Of a stretch of 64,000 nt of DNA, positions 1 to 9,984 are shown piece after piece. Numbering within the stretch: the first letter of the stretch is position 1; every line of letters begins with the position of its first letter. Source of the stretch: Onthophagus taurus (lineage: Eukaryota > Arthropoda > Insecta > Coleoptera > Scarabaeidae); assembly GCF_036711975.1 (NCBI RefSeq), contig NC_091966.1, forward strand, positions 23,381,501-23,445,500, read 5' to 3'. Made by a program: the position numbers and the translations under genes. A model generated the notes under the pieces. It was not told where the DNA came from. It saw nothing but the letters and a program-made list of their open reading frames with translations, and searched no databases.

Positions 1-1430
1 CTTATCCCCTGAATTTCCGCGAATCTCGCGGATATGTTATTCGAAACCTTATTTTCGATCTTTGGACAGAGTTTGGTGGTGTCACAAAATTTTTCAAGAA
101 AGTTATGAATTTTTTACGTATTTCGGGGGTGATTTCGACCCCTTATCCCCTGAATTTCCGCGAATCTCGCGGATATGTTATTCGAAACCTTATTTTCGAT
201 CTTTGGACTGAGTTTGGTGGTGTCACAAAATTTTTCAAGAAAGTTATGAATTTTTTACGTATTTCGGGGGTGATTTCGACCCCTTATCCCCTGAATTTCC
301 GCGAATCTCGAGGATATGTTATTCGAAACCTTATTTTCCATCTTTGGACAGAGTTTGGTGGTGTCACAAAATTTTTCAAGAAAGTTATGAATTTTTTACG
401 TATTTCGGGGGTGATTTCGACCCCTTATCCCCTGAATTTCCGCGAATCTCGCGGATATGTTATTCGAAACCTTATTTTCGATCTTTGGACAGAGTTTGGT
501 GGTGTCACAAAATTTTTCAAGAAAGTTATGAATTTTTTACGTATTTCGGGGGTGATTTCGACCCCTTATCCCCTGAATTTCCGCGAATCTCGCGGATATG
601 TTATTCGAAACCTTATTTTCGATCTTTGGACTGAGTTTGGTGGTGTCACAAAATTTTTCAAGAAAGTTATGAATTTTTTACGTATTTCGGGGGTGATTTC
701 GACCCCTTATCCCCTGAATTTCCGCGAATCTCGCGGATATGTTATTCGAAACCTTATTTTCGATCTTTGGACTGAGTTTGGTGGTGTCACAAAATTTGTC
801 AAGAAAGTTATGAATTTTTTACGTATTTCGGGGGTGATTTCGACCCCTTATCCCCTGAATTTCCGCGAATCTCGCGGATATGTTATTCGAAACCTTATTT
901 TCGATCTTTGGACAGAGTTTGGTGGTGTCACAAAATTTTTCAAGAAAGTTATGAATTTTTTACGTATTTCGGGGGTGATTTCGACCCCTTATCCCCTGAA
1001 TTTCCGCGAATCTCGCGGATATGTTATTCGAAACCTTATTTTCGATCTTTGGACTGAGTTTGGTGGTGTCACAAAATTTTTCAAGAAAGTTATGAATTTT
1101 TTACGTATTTCGGGGGTGATTTCGACCCCTTATCCCCTGAATTTCCGCGAATCTCGCGGATATGTTATTCGAAACCTTATTTTCGATCTTTGGACAGAGT
1201 TTGGTGGTGTCACAAAATTTTTCAAGAAAGTTATGAATTTTTTACGTATTTCGGGGGTGATTTCGACCCCTTATCCCCTGAATTTCCGCGAATCTCGCGG
1301 ATATGTTATTCGAAACCTTATTTTCGATCTTTGGACTGAGTTTGGTGGTGTCACAAAATTTTTCAAGAAAGTTATGAATTTTTTACGTATTTCGGGGGTG
1401 ATTTCGACCCTTTATCCCCTGAATTTCCGG
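1..1430. repeat. 141-bp tandem satellite array
   Basis: About ten near-identical 141-bp units run head to tail. The ATG-containing boundary recurs at 105, 246, 387, 528, 669, 810, 951, 1092, 1233 and 1374. The left end is cut by the window edge and the last unit decays after about 1430. 141 is a multiple of three and the unit lacks stops in one frame, so a 458-codon open frame (105-1481) of identical 47-residue repeats results. I read this as a by-product of the satellite, not a protein. Units differ mainly at one site (ggacaga or ggactga) in a partly alternating order, which suggests amplification as dimers. Confidence 0.95.
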
Positions 1431-1737
1431 GTGGTGCTTAGATATGTTATTCGAAATAGTGATTTTGATATTTGGGGTTGACTTAATGGATCATCAAGCT
1501 TTTTCAATGCAAATTGGAGTTTTTCACATAATGAAAGGGTGATTTTTATTTAATAATAATGAATTTTACTTGAAAGTTTTAGAGGGGTTATCTATTTTAC
1601 TCTCTTTAATGCTAATTTTGATGTTTTTTTGGTTGTTATCACTAATAAATACGAAATTATAGATAGAGTACACTATTTGTTTGGTCCGCTGTAAAAATGT
1701 GAATTTCGTTTCTGAATCCGTTGCTAACTTCAACGAC
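1431..1737. other. Unassigned AT-rich stretch
   Basis: This is the decayed edge of the satellite followed by AT-rich sequence up to the start of the large duplication. I see no coding, RNA or transposon signal. Confidence 0.5.
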
Positions 1738-2359
1738 ATTAACATTACCACGATAATACATTTCTCAAGTGCCCTGTTACAGCATGTGAATGAATGTCTG
1801 TCACGTCTGTCCTTAATTCACATGAATGCGTAATATTACCGGGAGTAAAAAGTAATAAGTAATAAGTGTCATTCGGTAACTCACGATCGTATCATATCGC
1901 TTTTCAGGAAGCCGGCTTAAAATTTGCATTTTTGTCGAGTGTCGATCGAATGTCGAAGTCGTGTTGAAAATTAAACGCACTTTTTCGCATATCAAACATT
2001 CTAAATATGCCCGTTGTCGAATATCCATCAAATCGAGATTTAAAATTCGAAGAAGAAAGAATGAAAATATAGATCCGATTACCATTTTTTTGTGGGAATT
2101 TATTTTTGTAGAAAGCATCACGAATACTCAAACAAAAGAAATCGAGAGCGAATCTTCATTTCATTCTGTTTTAGTTGGTTTTATTTATTTTGTCCCTTTT
2201 TATTATTTTTTTTTTGGTATCGTAATCTAGTAATCTCTTCCATTTTACTCACTGCTTGAAAACCCAAACCAGAACATGTTTCGACTTGATCGACGAGATT
2301 GTTAATTTACGTTAAAACGAATTAAAATAATTTTTTTTTTAATTTCAGTTTCAATCAAC

Positions 2360-3150
2360 ATGAATGCAATATCACCTAGATCTTCTTTAGTTAAATTAGG
2401 ACTTTATCCAAGACAAAAAACTTTAAAAGTTATTGTTTTAGGACAAGCGGGAATTGGAAAATCAGGTTTAAATTTTTAAATCAATCTTTACTTTTTAATT
2501 TAATTTAATTTAATTTTAGCCATGGTTGTTAGGTTTATTACAAGACGTTACATCGGTGAATCCAACCCAGCATTGGAAAAAGTCTATAATTTTAATACTG
2601 TTATAGACAACCGAATGGTTTATTTCGAGATTTTAGATAATACGGGACAAATCGAACAAGAAAACGGTGAATCTTTAACTTTAGAAGCCAATATAAGATG
2701 GCCAGAAACTTTTATCTCCATGTATTCGATGACCGACAATTGCTCGTTCGACGAATGTTACCGTTTGAAATTCTTGATCAACTACAAGAAACGTCGAAAA
2801 AGTATTCCCGAAGTTCCTGTCGTTCTAATGAAACATTTCTAAAAAATTTCTTAATTTTTTCTTTTTAGATGAAACGAAGCGGGAGCAACAACTAAAATCC
2901 TATTCAACCCAATACGATTCGTCATTTATATTCGGCGACGGTTTCACTCAGTGGTTTCTTCCTACGCCCTTGTAAACCGGGCCTTTTAAATCGACGTTGG
3001 ATGGAGGTCGAAGTTGAAGAAAACGACACCAAAGACAGCGGTTTGAGTCCTTCTGAAGCTTTGTTCCGAGAACGAGCTTCAACGGACGGACATCTCCAAA
3101 AGACATGGAGATGGCCAACAAGAATTTTATCCAACTGCACGTGCAGATAG
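2360..3150 (+). pseudogene. RERG-like Ras-family GTPase, degenerate copy A
   Basis: A first coding exon (2360-2465) encodes the P-loop GQAGIGKS. A 54-bp intron (2466-2519, gt..ag) joins it to a second exon from 2520, which continues with AMVVRFITRRYIGE and then the G3-like ILDNTGQ, IRWPETF, YSMTDNCSFDE and IPEVPVVL. This order matches the RERG/RASL group of small GTPases. Right after VPVVL the frame ends (stop by 2842), so the NKxD guanine-recognition motif and the G5 region are missing. A different frame (2950-3150) resumes with plausible C-terminal tail sequence (NRRWMEVEVEENDTKDSG, then ALFRERASTDGH). I infer that an internal stretch was lost, making this a pseudogene. The same lesion is in copy B, so it predates the duplication. 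An unannotated intron is the alternative, but no convincing donor site exists there. Confidence 0.72.
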
Positions 3151-3179
3151 ACGAATGTGTATATCGATGAGAAGAAATA

Positions 3180-3540
3180 ACTAGCGCTGGGCAAAGTATC
3201 GATACTCGATACCCGCAAAGTATCGGTATCGAAGTATCGAAAATATTTTGTATATACAGGAAATTGCGTGGATTCTACATAAAAAAATATTAAGAAAAAT
3301 TCACGTAAAGATCCTAAAATGCTTCAAGGGAGCATTAAAAAAGTGGTTATTCCTCATTATTTCAAAAACCGTTAGGGTTAAAAACACGATATTTTACGTA
3401 TCTACTTGTTTTTACGCGACGAGTACGATAATCGAGAAAAATTATCAAGAATATATGAAGGGTTTAATCTGAAGTTTATTTAAAATCTACGAAGAAGAAT
3501 AAATAAAAAATGTACTTAGATACAATACGTAAATAAAGAT
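3180..3540. repeat. Diverged dispersed repeat inside copy A
   Basis: Starts near a run of short tatcgata/tatcggtatcg motifs. Segments such as gattctacataaaa, cctaaaatgcttc, cattatttcaaaa and acgataatcga recur in the same order on the opposite strand at 7140-7450, and again in copy B near 37180-37400. This marks an old interspersed family of unknown class. Confidence 0.6.
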
Positions 3541-4922
3541 AAAACGAAGTGAGTTTAAATTAAGATATTTGCTTTGTTTTTAATATTTTTTGATGTTTTA
3601 GTTTTTAAGTGATAAAATAATTATTCAATAGTAGCGCTCTCCATCAGTAATCACAAAACTAAGATCATATTTGAATTTAGCATGATAAAAAACCCCTGAA
3701 TACCACATTTTATCCATTTTTTGCGTCTCTGGCTAAAGATATTCAAAAAAAAACCCCAACAAAAAAATAAAATTCAACACCCCGTATCTTTTAACCGTAG
3801 GCCTTGCGGACTTTTTTCTTATTTTAGTGTCCTCTATTGTGTGGCACTATGCAATGTACTTTTTTCTATGTCACCCTGTAGATATTGTTGTAATATTATA
3901 CAATTTAAAATTTCTTAATGTGATCCTTGTTTATAGATATTCATAGTTATTCAACCGATGTTAGTTTGTGCACATGATACCCAGATGGCAGGGTAATTTA
4001 TGTGCCGCCATTCATAAAAATTTAAATTTCACTATACGCGCCCTAACGTATTACTACGAAAAGCGTAAAATAAGTTGCATATATTTTAGTATTTCTTGCA
4101 TAGAAAAAAATCGATAATGTGTCCTTCGAGAATAACACCGAATTGTAAAAGACTATTCGTCGGTTGGTACCGATTTGTAGACGTCAAATTTTTTTAAGTA
4201 GATGTATGAACAGGTTTTATGAGAGGAAACCAACTGCGTTGAATCTTTTTAAGAAGTTTGTTTAAAAGACTATATTTTATATACCGAGTAAGGCATTCAA
4301 ATTGAGACTACCTAATAACTCATAAAACATCAATTTTATCAAAAAAGTTTCAAATAAAACTTTCATCGTATAAAGGCGGAAAGTATTCTGAACGATTTTT
4401 AATGCATATTAGAAGCGCCATCAATATTTTTCAATTGTTAAGTATGCTTTTCAAAGGGTACATGTTTTTTGATATGCATGGTTTTTCGAAGTAAGGGCCA
4501 ATTGAAAAGTTACCTATAATCCCACACAATATATTAACTGCCCAATGTCGTTACTAATTCATTTCACGTAACCAATAAAAATTTTCTAGTAACCAATAAA
4601 GTTTACAAATTTGTCGCGTCCTTTTTTAAATATATGGATTATTACGAACAGCAGCTTAAACATTGAATTTCTTGTAGCGCCTTTTTCTCTACTGAAGATC
4701 TTACACAAGATAGGATGTTTCTGTCTAGAAATCTTTGTTCGAATAAATTTTGGGCATAATTAGTATCTCTGCCTGCTTCATAAACAAAAGTCATTTTAGT
4801 TGTTTCAGCAATCGTGTCCCTTTCCGTGCATAATTAAAATAAGCAATAAAGTTACTATTTTACAACATAAGGAATTTGTAATTTGCAATTATAAGTAGTT
4901 AGCAGGATTTGTTATGTTTTTT
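3541..4922. other. Non-coding remainder of copy A
   Basis: No supported gene. The segment is AT-rich, contains a caccctgtag motif near 3870 of the kind found at insect transposon ends, and is matched closely by 37450-38852. Confidence 0.55.
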
Positions 4923-7103
4923 AAACCTAACTTCATTTCTCCTCAAAGGGATGGAAAAGGTAATCGATCAATACCTAAGGAATGGAGTGCTTGTCACAAA
5001 TCCACTCCACCCTAGCCAACATGCTTACCAGAAAGCAAAATCAACAATTACCGCTCTCCATGCTTTGACTAGCACCTTAGAGGAGGCAATTGCAACCAAA
5101 GAGATAGCCCTTTGTGCTTTCATAGATATAGAGGGTGCGTTTGATAACACCTCATATGAATTCATAGAGAAGGCTTTAAACGTAAAAGACATACATCCGT
5201 CGACAATCAAGTGGTGTATAGCCATGTTGAAAAGTCGGCAGATCACAGCCAGTCTGAGAGGCGAGTCGCTGACTATAAAAGCGCTAAGAGGATGTCCCCA
5301 AGGGGGAGTGCTATCACCTCTATTATGGTGCCTGGTAGTTGATGACTTGATGAACACCCTAACTAAAAACGGATTTAAGATACAAGGGTATGCTGATGAC
5401 CTGGTAATCATAATCCGAGGTAAATATGATTCAATCATAACTCAGCTAATGCAGGAAGCCCTACTACTCACCAGTACTTGCAGAAGCAATGGACTCAGCA
5501 TCAATCCCAATAAAATCGAAATAGTCCCTTTCACTCGGAGAAGGAAGCTTCAAATAAAAGCACCCTCCATTGAAAGCAGAACTATTAACCTCAAAACAGA
5601 AACTAAATACCTAGGGGTAATACTTGACAGTAAACTAAACTGGAACTCACACTTAGATAAGGTGAGGAAAAAGGCCATCATGGCAAACCAGATCTGCCGC
5701 AGGCTCCTAGGAAGGAACTGGGGTCTCAAACCACGAATGGCTCATTGGGCCTACGTAGCAATAATCAGACCCATGGTCGCCTACGCCTCATTGGTTTGGT
5801 GGCCAAAAACAAAACATAAGACAGCTCAACAACAGCTGGCACAAATCCAGCGGTTAGCATGTCTTAACATAACGGGTGCAATGAGATCCTGTCCGACGGC
5901 TGCTTTGGAAGCCCTACTCGGTGTCACACCGCTCCACATATATATACAAAAGGAGGCAGCCTTAAGTGCCTTATCACTGAAAACAGTTTTTTCACTCAAG
6001 TTGATGCAGGGTAACCTCAGAGGACACCTCGAGATCCTCAAGGACCCATGTCTAAATCACCTGATTGAAATTAAAACGGACCTCATACCGACGGAATAAA
6101 ATTTCAACCAACCGTATAAGGTCATATTTAGTAGCAGGGATGATTGGGCGAAGGGAGGGCCTCAACTAAACAGAGGAGCCCTAGTCTGGTACACCGATGC
6201 TTCAAAGACAGTAAGATCTGGAGTAGGCATTGGCATCAGTGGACCAAATAGCCACATCAAATTGCCCCTCAGCTCGGACTTAACAATTTTCCAAGCAGAA
6301 GTTCTTGCTATAAACTTCTGCACCGCTTTGAACCTACAGAAGGGACAAAAAGGTGCATCCATAAACATTTTCACAGACAGTCGGGCCGCCTTAAAGGCAA
6401 TTCAGGCCTACACGTGTGACTCCGCACTGATCAGAGAGTGTACCAACAACCTGAGAGAACTCGCTAGGGGCCATGATGTTACTCTATGGTGGGTTCCAGA
6501 TCACAGCAACATTGAGGACAATGAGAAGGCCGACAAGCTAGCCAAAGAGGCAGCAAACACGCCCTTCATTGGACCCCAACCTGGATGTGGACTACAAAAA
6601 AGCCACCTAAAACAAATAATCAACAACTGGGAGGCTTCAAAGATAGCCTTACGCTGGAAAGAACTTCCAGGTCACAGACAAACGAAGAGTATGATAACTC
6701 CGTCGCAAAACAAAACCAAAGAGGTTTTATGCCTCAGCAAAGGGGATCTAAGAACGCTCTCAGGCTACCTGACCGGCCATGTGCCCCTAAAATACCACCT
6801 CTTCCACATTGGACAAGCTGAGGATCAAACTTGTCGACTATGCAACGACGAGTCAGAAACTGCTGAACATATACTGTGCAATTGCGTCGCCAGAGGCCGT
6901 CTAAGGCACAACGTCTTCGGTAAAACTCCCCTGTTACCTATCGACATAAAGGTTCAAGACCTCAGGACAATACTAAGGTTCATTAAGGACCTACATTTGC
7001 CCTAAACCTTTGGAGGGCTAAAGTTACAATAGATCTTATTGGTCGCGGTATCGAGAGGGGCCGCTCTCCTCAGCCCGGCAGCAATAATAATAATAAGCAG
7101 AAC
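4923..7103 (+). mobile_element. 5'-truncated non-LTR retrotransposon (RT + RNase H)
   Basis: The element is sense on the plus strand, lacks its 5' part (no endonuclease domain) and ends in a simple (aat)n tail at about 7082-7097 after a short 3' UTR. 5' truncation and an AAT-type tail are typical of target-primed retrotransposition by the I/LOA group of LINEs, which also carry RNase H. Its left edge coincides with the end of the segmental duplication. I could not identify a clear target-site duplication. Confidence 0.88.
4924..7005 (+). pseudogene. LINE ORF2: reverse transcriptase, RNase H, zinc knuckle
   Basis: One reading frame runs through the element, broken only by a TAA at 6097-6099. 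Upstream of it lies the reverse transcriptase, with FIDIEGAFDN (catalytic Asp), GCPQGGVLSPLLW and the GYADDLV active-site box, then the thumb region. Downstream in the same frame is RNase H (VWYTDASKT, IFTDSRAALKA, and DNEKADKLAKEAA with the conserved late Asp/Glu positions). Near the C-terminus is a CxxC..HxxxxC cluster (CRLCND, then AEHILCNC). The endonuclease half is absent. The RNase H and the style of the GVLSPLLW box suggest the LOA/I superfamily; the clade is not certain. Apart from the missing 5' part, the single stop is the only defect seen, so the insertion looks fairly young. Confidence 0.88.
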
Positions 7104-7470
7104 ATTTTTTATGTATTTGTTTCCGTAGATTCTAATTTTGGGGTTAAAATAGTGAAAAGATCAAAGCAAAATAAAATATGGGAAATAAATTCTTTTATTT
7201 TCGCAAATGCACATTCCTTCTAATTTTTCATTCGATTATCGTATTCGCCCCGTAAAAATAGCTAGATATGCAAAATTTCGTGTTTCTAACCCTAGTAGCT
7301 TTTGAAATAATGAGAAATAACCACATATTGAACGTCTTCTTCAAAGTGCTCTACCTCCCTTAGGAAGCATTTTAGGACACACCTTTGTATGAACTTTTTT
7401 TCATGGTGTTTTATGTAGAATTACTCCTTCAAATATATAAACTCAATTTCCGAACATCCTGTATAATTTA
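7104..7470 (-). repeat. Dispersed repeat, inverted relative of 3240-3470
   Basis: The reverse complement contains the same ordered blocks as the repeat in the segmental duplication, with an extra outer flank ending in a tcctgtataa-type terminus near 7460. It is diverged by many substitutions. The class is unknown. Confidence 0.55.
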
Positions 7471-8520
7471 ATATAAAAAAAACTTCATATAAACATAGGT
7501 CGACAAACGCTTTGTTTTGGAGATGTTCAAATTAAATTTTTAAATTGATTTTTATTTAATATTACACGTGTATTTCAACCGATTCTTTTCAAATTTGGTA
7601 TACGGAGGTTTTTTGACATGAGAAAGACGATTATGGAGTCCGTTTTACTATAGCCGGTAGAGGCCGCTCTGTAATGTATTCTTTAAGGATTAAAATAACA
7701 ATAACTTTTCTGACAATATCTGTTTGGCTTTTTGAATAAAAATTAAAAAATCCTCATTTCTTACATTTTTAAAAAATGTTCGCAATTTTTAACAAGGGTG
7801 ACATTTTGAATTCACGAAAATGGATATCAGATTCATAATCAGCGACCCCAAAAACCCTGAGTGACATGAAATCGCAACAATCGTAAAACAATCGAAGTTA
7901 TCCCTTTAGCCTTTACAGGAAACTGTAAATTTAATTTCTTTGACGATACTAAAAACAAGTTTATTTTTAGCTTTATTCTAAAACAATAAAAAATAGACCT
8001 ATCTAACCCCATATTTTTGTAATCAGAAAAAAATAACGAATTTAATATGTGAATAATCAGTGGTTGTCAAGTCAATTGTCAAAATATCTCAAAATCTAAA
8101 ACCGAAAAAATTTTCTTGACTACGTCATCAAATTCTCCATAAAAAAGTGTCCATATAATGTCTTAGTTATAATACTCCACCTATAATAACAACCAAGATA
8201 ATTGCACTTGCTGGTTTTACGATATTTTCAATTTTCGCCTCTAGGAGAATAATCGAAGACGACAGCGTTTTGAGGTTTATGGCATTAGCAGTTTCTCGTA
8301 AAACCAGATCGTGACATGTAAGCTACTTTTTTTCTAACTCTTACAGTTTCCGAGTTACCCTATTCGGACATCGAATTTGAACCACCCTGTACATACATTG
8401 CATTATTTAATACAAAAATGTTTTACAGATATCTACTTAAAAAACTGGTATAACTGGTCGTAATGAATTTTGCAAATTAACACTAACTTTTAAGTTTTAT
8501 AAATTACTATATTTGGAGAC
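7471..8520. other. Unassigned, probably old transposon sequence
   Basis: No open frame or exon is supported. The stretch ends near 8395 with accaccctgtacata, resembling the cagggtg-type termini of several elements in this window, so a decayed DNA transposon is plausible. Confidence 0.4.
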
Positions 8521-8524
8521 TTAC

Positions 8525-9100
8525 CTTAAATCTAATTGAGTAGGTCTATAAGGAGGAGGCACCTCATCACCCAGCACTTTATCGTTATACTTCAAATTCT
8601 TAACGCCGTTCTGAATTCTGCCATCAAAACTCTTCTGTGGCGAATACCTCACCTCTTGATGAAGTACATCTAGTGGATTGCTATAACTATCCTCCTCCAG
8701 AACACTTTTTTGTGGCATAAAAACGGGCGGTTGCCCACGATGAGGAATTAAATCCGCCGGAAACGCATATGAATCGTCCGGCAATAACTGATTGGTGTCG
8801 AGTTTTTGTTGATGTTCTTCCATCTGTTTCTTCGCGTGAGCCTTCTGTTTGGCCCGCTCTCTAGCTCGTTTCACTTTGGCTAGTTCCTTAAGGTGGTCCC
8901 ACACGACTGGTGTAATTGGCAAGTACGCAAGTAGGCAAATATTTGTGTAAACATTGGTCTTACATTGTTAATTCACGTGTAACATAAAAACTACCTATAA
9001 CGATGTGAACTCCCAGACGCTACGCAAGTGTATCCGAGTAGACGAATATTTGCCAAGTACACCAGTCGTGTGGGACCACCTTTAGAGTGAATATTTCCTG
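8525..9100 (-). CDS. Exon of an unrecognised PPPY-motif protein, interrupted by a MITE
   Basis: On the minus strand a good acceptor (tttcttacag, ending 9101) precedes QEIFTLK, and a strong donor (AG|GTAAGT at 8525/8524) follows PTQLDLR. Between them is a basic, probably helical stretch (ELAKVKRARERAKQKAHAKK) and then a low-complexity acidic/proline part with DDSYAFPADL and VPPPYRP, a PPxY motif of the sort bound by WW domains. The frame is continuous only if the 191-bp element at 8891-9081 and one TTA copy are ignored. I do not recognise the protein; a cytoplasmic tail of a membrane protein is one guess. The acceptor side overlaps a transposase-like frame, so the exon's true 5' edge is uncertain. 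It may instead start after the MITE. Confidence 0.55.
8891..9081. mobile_element. 191-bp Harbinger-like MITE
   Basis: Terminal inverted repeats begin AGGTGGTCCCACACGACTGG and match perfectly for about 24 bp, then imperfectly for about 40 more. The flanks are TTA at 8888-8890 and TTA at 9082-9084, a 3-bp target duplication as expected for PIF/Harbinger elements. It has no coding capacity. Confidence 0.82.
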
Positions 9101-9377
9101 CTGTAAGAAATCTTTTGATTAAACGCCAACAAGTACTACTTTTAATTCCAGTATTTGGAAATTTTTCACTAAATAAAGCAATAACCATATTTATCGGTTT
9201 TTCCCCGGTTTCATAACACTGAATCACGTCAACTTTTTCCTCTAATGTTAACATTGTATTTAAAAAACACTTTAAGTTTACTAAATTACAGTTTGGCAGA
9301 TTAACAGTGACAGGAAAGCAATTTTGTTTTTCCATGGCAGTCTTAGAAATAGAATTGTTTGATATGGATTTTTTCAA
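9082..9377 (-). pseudogene. Transposase N-terminal HTH fragment
   Basis: The minus-strand frame contains LTLEEKVDVIQCYETGEKP, then IALFSEKFPN and WRLIKRFLTAGNI. This is the helix-turn-helix pattern (DUF4817-like) found at the N-terminus of mariner-related transposases. No catalytic domain follows; the frame runs into the Harbinger-like MITE. It may lie directly next to, or be partly fused with, the PPPY exon. Confidence 0.6.
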
Positions 9378-9980
9378 TGTAGGCCGATCAATCCGAAAAT
9401 TTGCATATAGCTATAGTTTTTCATTCTGAACAAAACTTCTTAGTAACACTTTCACGTACTGTAAACAGAAAAGGTACTTTACCTGCCACAAAAAGAGTTT
9501 CTTTCACTGTCAAGGCTCACTTGTGTTTTAAAAATAGAAATATGTTCAAAATTAGTCTTTAATCAAGCAGGGCTAAACCCCAAAAAATGACAATTAATAT
9601 CGAAAAAAATTTACCGTTTATAAGAGTCGTTTCTCCTATCCGGGAACGCACTGTATGTAGGTGTAGTCTTGTAGAGAACCTTCCAGCTTCCTTGGACTTT
9701 ATGCCAAATTGTCGACGTGACGGTACAATTTTATTTGACAAAACGTTGTAAAACAAATTCCAAAAGTCGGGGTAATATTCTAATCTAAAGCTCTAACTTT
9801 CCTTCTTCGTCAGAGTCACCAATTTAAAGGGGATATTCCTAAGAAAAGCCATATTGAATTTAAGCTATGTACGTCGTCAGTAAACAAAAGTAACACTTCC
9901 GTGCGTGACGTGGACCTCTTAGTTTTCTGGTCATAACTTCTAAATAGGCAAATGTTGGCAGCTAATTTTTTTTACATGTT
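9378..9980. other. Unassigned stretch
   Basis: A 65-codon minus-strand frame at 9559-9756 has no recognisable motif. I see no repeat structure or splice-bounded exon. Confidence 0.45.
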
Positions 9981-9984
9981 TTAA

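Larger units (their letters stand above)
1738..4922. repeat. Segmental duplication, copy A (3.2 kb)
   Basis: This stretch aligns almost base for base with 35681-38852 in the same orientation. Homology starts at attaacattaccacgataat and stops in gttatgtttttt. Differences are scattered substitutions and a few small indels, for example 7 bp near 3200 and a short difference near 3466. It contains a RERG-like GTPase pseudogene and a transposon-like segment (about 3240-3470). No terminal inverted repeats or target duplication are visible, so it looks like a segmental copy and not a transposon. At its right edge a LINE begins at once; copy B instead runs on into different sequence. Confidence 0.93.

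Noticed and set aside
105-1481. 458-codon open frame of 47-residue repeats as a real protein
   Set aside because: It equals the 141-bp satellite read in one frame. Unit variants do not show protein-level constraint, and there is no domain, signal or splice context.
1813-2121. Paired minus-strand frames repeated at 35756-36064
   Set aside because: They recur only because the DNA is duplicated. They overlap one another in different frames and show no motif.
2922-3218. Minus-strand frame opposite the RERG-like C-terminal tail
   Set aside because: No motif, and the plus strand carries the protein-like tail sequence in the matching region.
5025-5438. Minus-strand open frames opposite the LINE reverse transcriptase
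   Set aside because: They are shadows of the plus-strand ORF, which has clear catalytic motifs.
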